A DNA stretch of 13,553 bases from positions 1-13,553 of the forward strand of contig JADYZA010000192.1 in the NCBI GenBank assembly GCA_020853375.1, given 5' to 3'. Below, one piece after another: positions 5,204 to 11,155 of the stretch (positions are counted from its first letter, which is position 1; the number at the start of each line of letters is the position of its first letter). The notes under the pieces were generated by a model. That model searched no databases. It was not told where the DNA came from and saw only the letters and a list, made by a program, of their open reading frames with translations. Position numbers and translations under genes: made by a program. This DNA is from Verrucomicrobiota bacterium. Its GTDB lineage: Bacteria > Verrucomicrobiota > Kiritimatiellia > Kiritimatiellales > Tichowtungiaceae.

Positions 5204-7327
5204 ATGGCTCTGACTGAAGAACAACTGCTCGCCCACCTTGAAGCCGAAACCGTCCCTTGCGCTGATCTGCTCGAACAGCTGGACGCGCTTTGCGCCGACG
5301 GTAAAGACGTCCGCGCCATTGAGTGGGCCGAGCTGATGAAGGATACTCTGTGCGACCGCAAACTGCTCGACGAGGCGGTTTTGACCTACGAATGGCTCGC
5401 CCTTAAACAAGGCACCTCGCCCGCCATCGCGCAGAAAGAGCTCCTGCATATTCTGTCCACCAGCCGTAAAGAGCAGAAGTTTATCGAGCCCGCTTTCGAA
5501 AAAGCTTCCTCCACTGAAGCGGCTTTTTTGCGCCTGAAGCATCTGCGCTCCATGAAAAAAGGAATGCTCTGCTACAACAAAACCTGGGGCTTCGGCATCA
5601 TTAACCGCGTTGACCCGTTTTATCAGAAAGTCGAAGTGGCGTTTGAAAAGAAAGGCGACCACGAGATGGCGTTCTCTTACGCCGCCGACTCGCTCGAAGT
5701 GCTCACCGACGACCACCTGATGGCCATCCGCCACAACAAACCCGACGAGTTCATCCGGCTGATGAAAGAAAATCAGGCCGAAATCATCCGTATCACCCTG
5801 CGCAGCTACGGGCCGCTTTCACTCAATCTGATTCAGGATCATTTCATGCCCGACCTGATCGCCACCGAAGCCGACTGGAAAAAATTCTGGGATGCGGCGC
5901 GCAAAGATCTGAAGAACGATCCGCTCGTTGAAATTCCTGCCAAGCGCACCGACCCATTGCGCCTCCGCCGCAAAGCCAAAGCCTATGATGCGGCATGGTT
6001 CGAAAAATTCAAAAACGAGCGCGATATGCCCTCCGTATTCCTAGGACTGGAAGAAATTCAGGCGCAGAAATTCCAAACTCTGGAACCCCACATGCAGGAA
6101 GCTGTCGCCAACCGGCTGGCGTTCGCCGTCAAAGGCGGATCGCTCAACCAGCCCGGCTGGATCGCGCAGGCGCTCGTCTATTCTGAACAGCTCGGCGTCG
6201 AACCCGAAGGGGTGAATTGCACCGCCGAGCTGACAAAGCTGGCCAGCCGCGACGATCTACCCGCTCTGCTGGAAGAGCTCTCCGCACGGTTTATGCAGGC
6301 GTTCATCAACCGCCTTTTCACCGCGTCGGAAACCGCCCGCACCTTCCTGCTGCGCCGCCTGCCCGAGTTCGGCAACACCGCCCTCAATGAAACCATTGAA
6401 GCGCTCGTCCGCAACGGAGCTGAAGCGGAGCTGGCCGAGCAGATTCGCGACACCGTCCGCCGCCGCGCCTGCAGCCCCGCGCTCCTTCTCTGGATCCTGC
6501 GTAACGAGGAACGCGCCGCCGGATGGCAGCTCACCAACAAAGCCGACCTCGCCTTCCAGACGATCGAATTGATCGAACAGGAACATTGCGGCGCCGCCCT
6601 GCGCGCGCAGAACCAGCTCCGTGAACAAATCGAAGATAACGATTCGCTCAAGAGCATCCTGGCCGCCATGAGCGACTCCCAGCGACGCGACTTTATGCGC
6701 CGCATCAGCGAGTCCCCAGCATGGAGCAAACTCGACCGCCAGTCTTTGCAGGCGAAAACCATCAAAATCTGCCCCGACCTACACGAGATTGTACTCAAGA
6801 AAACCAACGCGGCCGTGAAGGAAAAAGTTTCGCGCATCACGTCGACCCGTAGCTACCAGATGAAAAAAGACCAGTTCGAACACGTCCTTAAAAAAGAGAT
6901 TCCGGAAAACTCCAAAGAGATCGAACTGGCCCGCAGCTATGGCGACCTGCGCGAAAACGCCGAATTTAAATTCGCCAAAGAAAGACAGCGTCTGCTCAGT
7001 CTGCAGGCCGAAGAACTTCAGAAAGCGCTCGACGAAGTTAAACCGACGGACTTCAAAGAATTCCCGTCCGATGTCGTTGGTATCGCCACCGGCGTCGAAC
7101 TGGTTTATGCCGACGGCGCCCGCGAAAACTATTACATCCTCGGCGAATGGGACCAGGACGAAACCCTGCACATCATTTCCAACCAAGCGGGAATGGCTAA
7201 AGCGCTTGAAGGTGCCAAAGCCGGCAGCCGGGTTCGCGTGCCAACCACCAGCGGAATTGCCGTAGAAGTGGAAGTCGCCGCAGTCACCGCTTTGCCGGAA
7301 CACATTCGCAACTGGATCAACGGCTGA
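5204..7327 (+). CDS. greA: Long GreA-type transcription elongation factor
   Basis: 707 residues; ordinary GreA has about 158. The last 160-180 residues are GreA: a coiled-coil hairpin (about 545-620) with GDLRENAE at 580-587, whose acidic Asp and Glu at the tip stimulate transcript cleavage in backtracked RNA polymerase, then a C-terminal FKBP-like domain (about 628-707). The first 500 or so residues are mostly helical and unassigned. They include a small beta-rich stretch near 120-170 (YNKTWGFGIINRV ... VEVAFEKK). Chlamydial GreA is also about 700 residues long with such an extension, so this is probably a PVC trait. FLGLE (279-283) and FQTLE (290-294) are encoded by two dyad copies 33 bp apart. 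It probably forms an operon with the glycosyltransferase gene 2 nt downstream. A diverged remnant of a second 3' end lies at 8720-8785. Confidence 0.88.
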   Translation: MALTEEQLLAHLEAETVPCADLLEQLDALCADGKDVRAIEWAELMKDTLCDRKLLDEAVLTYEWLALKQGTSPAIAQKELLHILSTSRKEQKFIEPAFEKASSTEAAFLRLKHLRSMKKGMLCYNKTWGFGIINRVDPFYQKVEVAFEKKGDHEMAFSYAADSLEVLTDDHLMAIRHNKPDEFIRLMKENQAEIIRITLRSYGPLSLNLIQDHFMPDLIATEADWKKFWDAARKDLKNDPLVEIPAKRTDPLRLRRKAKAYDAAWFEKFKNERDMPSVFLGLEEIQAQKFQTLEPHMQEAVANRLAFAVKGGSLNQPGWIAQALVYSEQLGVEPEGVNCTAELTKLASRDDLPALLEELSARFMQAFINRLFTASETARTFLLRRLPEFGNTALNETIEALVRNGAEAELAEQIRDTVRRRACSPALLLWILRNEERAAGWQLTNKADLAFQTIELIEQEHCGAALRAQNQLREQIEDNDSLKSILAAMSDSQRRDFMRRISESPAWSKLDRQSLQAKTIKICPDLHEIVLKKTNAAVKEKVSRITSTRSYQMKKDQFEHVLKKEIPENSKEIELARSYGDLRENAEFKFAKERQRLLSLQAEELQKALDEVKPTDFKEFPSDVVGIATGVELVYADGARENYYILGEWDQDETLHIISNQAGMAKALEGAKAGSRVRVPTTSGIAVEVEVAAVTALPEHIRNWING
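6038..6085. repeat. Pair of dispersed dyads inside the GreA-type gene
   Basis: TTCC-TAGGACT-GGAA at 6038-6052 and TTCC-AAACTCT-GGAA at 6071-6085, both exact and 33 bp apart (about three helical turns, exactly 11 codons). Both are read as F-x-x-L-E (FLGLE and FQTLE). Confidence 0.55.
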
Positions 7328-7329
7328 TT

Positions 7330-8598
7330 ATGAACACGCTGCATGAATGGATCGAAGCCGGGCTCAATGTCGCCATGATGGCGACCTTCGCGCTCTCATC
7401 TATCTACATGGTTTTCACGGTACTGGCCTTGCTTCTGCGGCGTAAAGTTGCGGCGCAACCCCCGCCCATGACGGAAAATCTTCCGACCGTCACCGTGCAG
7501 ATTCCCACCTATAACGAACTGGCGGCACTAAACTGCGCCGCCAACTGTCTGGCCTTCGACTACCCGCGCGAAAAACTCCAGATTCTGATCGGCGATGACA
7601 GCAACGATATCGGCATCTCCGCCCAGATCGACGCGTTCGCAGCCAAAAATCCGTTCGTCCGGGTTTGCCGCCGCGGAAAAAATATCGGATTCAAGCCGGG
7701 CAACCTGAACCACATGCTGCACCAGACCACCGGCGACTATATTCTGATCCTTGATTCCGACTTCCTGCCGGAACCCGGATTCTTGCGTCGAATCGTTCAG
7801 CCGGTCATTGAAAATCCCGCTCTGGCAGGCGTGCAATCCACTTGGCGGATTTCGAACACGCACCAGAACCACACCACACTGATGGGCGCAGGCATCATCA
7901 ACGTCATTCACGTGGTGATCCTTCCGCTGATCAAACGCTTCGCCAACACCGGCGTATTCTGCGGGTCGGGCGAACTGGTGCGGAAAGACCTGCTTATCCA
8001 AAACGGCGGATGGACCCTTGGCGCCCTCACCGAAGATGTGGACTATTCCCTGCGCATCATCGCCTCCGGCCACCGCATCGCCTATCTTGACGACCTTCAC
8101 ATCGCCTGCGAAGTTCCTTACGCACCGCGCGACCTCTGCCGACAGCAGATGCGCTGGGCCTACGGCGTGATGCGCGCCTTCATGAACCACGGCTTTAAAA
8201 TGATCCGCTCCAAACTGACCGGAGTCCGCACAAAACTCGCCGCCATCTGTTTCGGCGGAGGCTACATCATGGTCAGTTGCTTGCTGTTCACCATGGTTCT
8301 AGGTTTTCTCAACTTCGCCAGTGGCTGGGGATTACAAACAACCGAACTGCCGGAAACCGCGCTACAAACCGCAGGCAACATTCTCTTCACCTGCGGCATG
8401 CTGATCTCAAGTCTCTGCGCCAGCTTTATCGCCGGAGCCAGTCTGCGCAGCCTCGGAAAACTGATTGTCGCATCGCTGACGCTGGGTGTGGTGCTGATTT
8501 TCTTCGTGGGCAAAGGAATCTTCAAGGCGCTGTTCGGCCTGTCGATGCATTGGTTCATGGTTCGGAAAAACGGCAACGCCCTTGTCCCCGTTGCTTAA
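7330..8598 (+). CDS. Membrane glycosyltransferase, family GT2 (cellulose-synthase-like)
   Basis: 422 residues. A membrane segment at about 13-37 precedes a cytoplasmic GT-A domain with the processive GT2 motifs in order: IPTYNE (58-63), IGDD (87-90), the metal-binding DSD (142-144), the catalytic TED (234-236) and QQMRW (272-276), the Q-x-x-R-W signature of chain-extending enzymes. Two or three more membrane helices follow (about 306-330, 348-370, 376-400). It should polymerise or add a sugar from a nucleotide sugar at the inner membrane, with export of the product. The product (beta-glucan, other polysaccharide or glycolipid) cannot be told. No PilZ domain or partner synthase genes are present. 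It starts 2 nt after the GreA-type stop, without a good Shine-Dalgarno, so translational coupling is likely. Its stop overlaps the stop of a minus-strand kinase remnant. Confidence 0.9.
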   Translation: MNTLHEWIEAGLNVAMMATFALSSIYMVFTVLALLLRRKVAAQPPPMTENLPTVTVQIPTYNELAALNCAANCLAFDYPREKLQILIGDDSNDIGISAQIDAFAAKNPFVRVCRRGKNIGFKPGNLNHMLHQTTGDYILILDSDFLPEPGFLRRIVQPVIENPALAGVQSTWRISNTHQNHTTLMGAGIINVIHVVILPLIKRFANTGVFCGSGELVRKDLLIQNGGWTLGALTEDVDYSLRIIASGHRIAYLDDLHIACEVPYAPRDLCRQQMRWAYGVMRAFMNHGFKMIRSKLTGVRTKLAAICFGGGYIMVSCLLFTMVLGFLNFASGWGLQTTELPETALQTAGNILFTCGMLISSLCASFIAGASLRSLGKLIVASLTLGVVLIFFVGKGIFKALFGLSMHWFMVRKNGNALVPVA

Positions 8599-8699
8599 CA
8601 GCGCACTCCATCGCTGGAAACCATAAGCGGATAAACTCTGTATTTCCCAGTGTCTGGAAAATTTCCCAACCCAATCGCGCAGTCGCCAAGGCCGGAACC
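8595..8699 (-). pseudogene. Remnant: 3' end of a GHMP kinase gene
   Basis: Read on the minus strand this gives GSGLGDCAIGLGNFPDTG, then KYRVYPLMVSSDGVRC and a stop. The intact kinase at 10227-11126 ends GSGLGDCAIGLGKVPDIG, then NFSTYQLEVSPDGCV and a stop. The frame is intact through the stop, and 20 nt are identical (8677-8696 with 10306-10325). Upstream of motif 3 the similarity stops abruptly. No start codon or body remains, so it is a truncated gene copy. Its stop overlaps the stop of the glycosyltransferase, just as the intact kinase stop overlaps that of the plus-strand gene at 10228-10230. Confidence 0.85.
8645..8659. repeat. Dispersed dyad, one mismatch, in the kinase remnant
   Basis: TCCC-AGTGTCT-GGAA. 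It is the counterpart of the exact copy at 10274-10288 in the intact kinase gene, so the dyad predates the split of these two copies. Confidence 0.45.
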
Positions 8700-8719
8700 G
8701 AGTTCGCGAAACAACATTC

Positions 8720-8785
8720 AGCGAAGTCGAAGTCACCGCCGTCACCGCCCGGCCTGAACACATCAATGCGTGGATTAACAGCTAA
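8720..8785 (+). pseudogene. Remnant: 3' end of a GreA-type gene
   Basis: Reads SEVEVTAVTARPEHINAWINS then stop. The intact gene at 5204-7327 ends VEVEVAAVTALPEHIRNWING then stop. By hand alignment 15 of 21 residues and about 46 of 66 nt agree. Many of the differences are third-position and silent. Nothing of the remaining gene body precedes it; the kinase remnant lies 20 nt to the left on the other strand. Confidence 0.85.
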
Positions 8786-8865
8786 CAGAGTGGCCGCGGC
8801 ATTCCTGCCACTGATTTCTCTCCACATACGGGCCAGCGGCAAGGATGCCGATTCCACCATGAATT

Positions 8866-8880
8866 CTCCAAACCTTGGAA
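8866..8880. repeat. Dispersed dyad, one mismatch, upstream of padR
   Basis: CTCC-AAACCTT-GGAA followed by an A-run, in noncoding DNA 10 bp before the possible padR -35 box. Both inner purine pairs are AA/TT, close to the best form of the motif. Confidence 0.5.
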
Positions 8881-8889
8881 AAATTCTTC

Positions 8890-8935
8890 TTGAGCTACTC
8901 CGCTTTGCGGTATACCGTTTTACACAGTACTGGAG
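8890..8935 (+). promoter_or_regulatory. Possible padR promoter, 10-bp palindrome and ribosome site
   Basis: TTGAGC (8890-8895), 17 nt, TACCGT (8913-8918) is a weak promoter candidate. The perfect palindrome CGGTATACCG (8908-8917) overlaps its -10 and could be the PadR operator, since PadR proteins usually repress their own promoter. It does not match the ATGT-N8-ACAT form known for several PadR sites. GGAG (8932-8935) lies 6 nt before the ATG at 8942. The DNA from 8786 to 8865 shows nothing I can name. Confidence 0.4.
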
Positions 8936-8941
8936 AACGGC

Positions 8942-9283
8942 ATGGACTCTTGGATTACACAGCTTAGAAAAGGACTGATCGAGCTTTGCATCCTCAACCT
9001 GCTGGCACGAGGCGAAAGCTACGGATACGAGCTTCTACAAGCCTTGCAGGGAATCGAAGAACTGGTCGTCACCGACAGCACGGTTTATCCAATTCTCAGC
9101 CGACTCCGCAAAGACGGCTGCCTCAAAGTACAGGTCAAACCCTCATCCTCGGGGCCGCCGCGACGCTACTTCTCCCTGACAACACTGGGAAAACAACGCG
9201 CCCGGGAAATGAATCTCTACTGGAACAACCTGCAAGTGGCCATCGGCCAGCTAAAATCCGGAACCGACGGAGAACTTAAATGA
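8942..9283 (+). CDS. PadR-family transcriptional regulator
   Basis: 113 residues, the short PadR type. The winged helix-turn-helix covers about 5-85: LRKGLIELCILNLLARGESYGYELL (usual first helices), VTDSTVYPILSRLRKDGCLKV (recognition helix; T-V-Y-P-x-L-x-R-L is the family signature), and GPPRRYFSLTTLGKQR (wing and start of the last helix). A short C-terminal helix follows for dimer formation. Acts as a cytoplasmic DNA-binding dimer, usually a repressor released by a ligand or stress. The ATG is supported by GGAG 6 nt upstream. Its TGA overlaps the next ATG (ATGA, 9280-9283), so the two genes are coupled. PadR next to a HAAS-domain membrane protein is a recurring pair in bacteria, so its target is probably its own operon. 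Confidence 0.95.
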   Translation: MDSWITQLRKGLIELCILNLLARGESYGYELLQALQGIEELVVTDSTVYPILSRLRKDGCLKVQVKPSSSGPPRRYFSLTTLGKQRAREMNLYWNNLQVAIGQLKSGTDGELK

Positions 9284-10230
9284 ACCTGCCCAAAGAACTA
9301 ACAGTGCGCATCGCCGATCATCTTTCCAAAGTCCGGAAAAATCTGAGCAGTCTCCCGCCCGATGAGCAGAAAGAAATCCTGCAATCCATCGAGTCGCACA
9401 TATATGATGCCCTGCAAAGCAAAAGCGATGCGGGTCCGACCTCCGCCCTGCTGGAAGCGGTCCTTGCCGAAATGGATCCGCCGGAATCCTATGGAGATTC
9501 CACTCCTGTTCCCGATCAGAAACAAAATCGTCACTGGAGAACCATCGTTGCCCTTCTAATACTGATTACCATGATTGTTGTAGGAATAAAAATTTCACCT
9601 AAAAAACAGAAAGAGGAAGTCATGAAACATCCGTTGGCGTTGACCGTAACTTCAATTCTAGCCGCAACCAACCTTATTGCAGGCGAAACACAAACTGGTC
9701 TCGTAACCACTAATAACACCTCCCCGAGGGACGACGCCGCTACACTGGTTGAAGTTAAAAGAGCTCCCGATGACATAATCGCCAAACAAAAAGAAAATGC
9801 AAAACACCGGATGCGGAAAGATTCAAAAATCTATTCACAAGAAAAATTGCAGGACATCGAATCCCTCTATCAGGTTGCAAATAAACAATGGCGCTCAGAA
9901 GAGGGAAAAGAGAGCCTTCGAAAACTGATTTCTAAATATTCGTCAGCTAACAGAACTGGCTGCGCCACGCTCTATCTCGGCCAGATGAGCGTTGGCGACG
10001 AACAGATCGAATATCTGCAGAAGGCAATCAATGATTTCAGTGACTGCTTCTATGGCGACGGAGCTCAGGTTGGCGCCTATGCCAGATTTGTCCTTTTGCA
10101 CCGGTACCGTAAGGATGGCGAAAACGAAAAAGCCGCAAAGCTTGCTGAAGAAATCAGAACCGGCTATCCCGATTCTATTGATCACCAAGGAAGACCCATT
10201 GTCGATCTGCTAAAAACGGTTAAAGACTAA
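9280..10230 (+). CDS. HAAS-like domain, membrane helix, then secreted TPR-like region (possibly two products)
   Basis: 316 codons in one frame, overlapping padR by 4 nt. Residues 1-75 (ADHLSKVRKNLSSLPPDEQ ... AVLAEMDPPESYG) resemble the HAAS/DUF1700 domain often encoded beside PadR. Residues 88-106 form a membrane helix followed by a basic stretch. From Met115 the sequence reads like a fresh signal peptide (MKHPLALTVTSILAATNLIAG), and AGAGGA lies 4 nt before that ATG. The rest (about 137-316) is hydrophilic and helical with TPR-like texture (ESLYQVANKQW, AARFVLLHRY-type helices, NEKAAKLAEEIRTGYP). So the frame may hold two proteins read from 9280 and 9622, or a genuine fusion. A dyad copy lies at 9324-9338. 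The second half is AT-richer. Its stop overlaps that of the convergent kinase gene. The HAAS call is by resemblance only. Confidence 0.7.
   Translation: MNLPKELTVRIADHLSKVRKNLSSLPPDEQKEILQSIESHIYDALQSKSDAGPTSALLEAVLAEMDPPESYGDSTPVPDQKQNRHWRTIVALLILITMIVVGIKISPKKQKEEVMKHPLALTVTSILAATNLIAGETQTGLVTTNNTSPRDDAATLVEVKRAPDDIIAKQKENAKHRMRKDSKIYSQEKLQDIESLYQVANKQWRSEEGKESLRKLISKYSSANRTGCATLYLGQMSVGDEQIEYLQKAINDFSDCFYGDGAQVGAYARFVLLHRYRKDGENEKAAKLAEEIRTGYPDSIDHQGRPIVDLLKTVKD
9324..9338. repeat. Dispersed dyad, inside the HAAS-like region
   Basis: Exact TTCC-AAAGTCC-GGAA with flanking T and A bases. Encodes S-K-V-R-K, not in the F-x-x-L-E phase. Confidence 0.55.
9612..9624 (+). promoter_or_regulatory. 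Internal ribosome site and ATG in the HAAS-like gene
   Basis: AGAGGA (9612-9617), 4 nt spacer, ATG (9622-9624), in frame. The codons that follow encode a signal-peptide-like stretch. Initiation here would give a 202-residue exported protein. Confidence 0.55.
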
Positions 10231-11126
10231 ACACAGCCGTCCGGAGAAACTTCGAGCTGGTATGTTGAAAAGTTTCCGATGTCCGGAACTTTTCCAAGAC
10301 CGATGGCGCAGTCGCCAAGGCCGGAGCCGGAGATTTTGGCCGGAACTTCCAAGGATTGGAACCCCTTGATAATTTCCGCCAGCGCGGCATTACAGAGTCC
10401 CATTTCTTCCATCAGCTTTTGATTCAGGATCAGATTTCTTCCAAGGGTTGAAAAATCACCAACCACTTCGCCGACGCTCGCATCCATCCGGTCGAATATC
10501 CGGTCGAAATAATCTGCGTTCAAAGCGCGGCGCTCTTCGAGATAGCGGATCACATCCGCCGTTTTCATCTTTGAGCCGGAATAAACCGCCGTCAGCGGAA
10601 AGGATTGTTTGAGCGGAATAATTTCCAGCGGCTCCGCTCGGTAAGCGACCACTCCGCCGAAAACACTCGCCGCCACATCCGCACCGGAGCCGCGGCCCTG
10701 CACACGGTGAATTGTCGCCAGACTGCGTTTAAAAAGTTCCATTTTAAAACCCGCCCGGCGGTCGGGTTCCACCCGCTGCATCAGCGCGGCGTGCATGGCG
10801 ACCGTAACGGCGGCGGACGAGCCGAAGCCGATGTCACTCGAAAACTCTGATTCGATTTTCAGTTCGATTCCCTGCTTCAGCGGATATTGCCGAACCGCAT
10901 CGAGTACGAATCGGAAGTCGGGATGATCCGTCAGCGCGTCGAGCGGCGCTTCGTAACTTCCAAGGTCTGAAACGATCCGAACAACGGCTTCCGAACATTG
11001 GGAAAATGAAACCGTGATGCGTTTGTTGATGGAACAAACCAGAGCCCGGCGTCCGTGAAGTACAGCGTGTTCACCCAGCAACATGAGTGAGCCCGGTGCC
11101 GAGACTTGTATGCGGTGTTGCTTCAT
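10227..11126 (-). CDS. GHMP kinase, mevalonate or phosphomevalonate kinase-like
   Basis: 299 residues, last gene of the mevalonate operon. GHMP motifs: APGSLMLLGEHAVLHG (10-25), the ATP loop IGFGSSAA (99-106), GSGAD with a probable catalytic Asp150, and motif 3 SGSGLGDC (266-273). YSGSKMKTADVI (182-193) is a substrate-side loop seen in mevalonate and phosphomevalonate kinases. Since a more typical mevalonate kinase lies immediately upstream, this one most likely makes the second phosphorylation (mevalonate 5-phosphate to diphosphate). It is not a decarboxylase of the usual MvaD type, as the D-x-A-x-S pattern is kinase-like. The ATG at 11126 lies 29 nt after the previous stop; no clear Shine-Dalgarno. 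FQSLE (256-260) is encoded by a dyad copy, and three more exact or near copies lie in the gene. Its stop overlaps that of the convergent gene. A diverged remnant of its 3' end is at 8595-8699. Confidence 0.85.
   Translation of the reverse strand: MKQHRIQVSAPGSLMLLGEHAVLHGRRALVCSINKRITVSFSQCSEAVVRIVSDLGSYEAPLDALTDHPDFRFVLDAVRQYPLKQGIELKIESEFSSDIGFGSSAAVTVAMHAALMQRVEPDRRAGFKMELFKRSLATIHRVQGRGSGADVAASVFGGVVAYRAEPLEIIPLKQSFPLTAVYSGSKMKTADVIRYLEERRALNADYFDRIFDRMDASVGEVVGDFSTLGRNLILNQKLMEEMGLCNAALAEIIKGFQSLEVPAKISGSGLGDCAIGLGKVPDIGNFSTYQLEVSPDGCV
10274..10361. repeat. Pair of dispersed dyads in the kinase gene 3' end
   Basis: TTCC-GATGTCC-GGAA at 10274-10288 and TTCC-AAGGATT-GGAA at 10347-10361, both exact, 73 bp apart (about seven helical turns). 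The second encodes F-Q-S-L-E on the minus strand. Confidence 0.55.
10958..11004. repeat. Pair of imperfect dyads in the kinase gene 5' half
   Basis: TTCC-AAGGTCT-GAAA at 10958-10972 and TTCC-GAACATT-GGGAA at 10989-11004, each one change from the motif (one base or one inserted G), 31 bp apart. Confidence 0.35.
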
Positions 11127-11155
11127 AGCGTCAGGATTATGATTTCAGGTTCCTA

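Noticed and set aside
7528..8190. 220-codon minus-strand frame
   Set aside because: Antisense of the GT2 glycosyltransferase, which has every catalytic motif on the plus strand.
8789..8812. AGTGGC/GCCACT hairpin as a terminator after the GreA remnant
   Set aside because: A stem of only 6 bp with a 12-nt loop, and no proper U-run follows.
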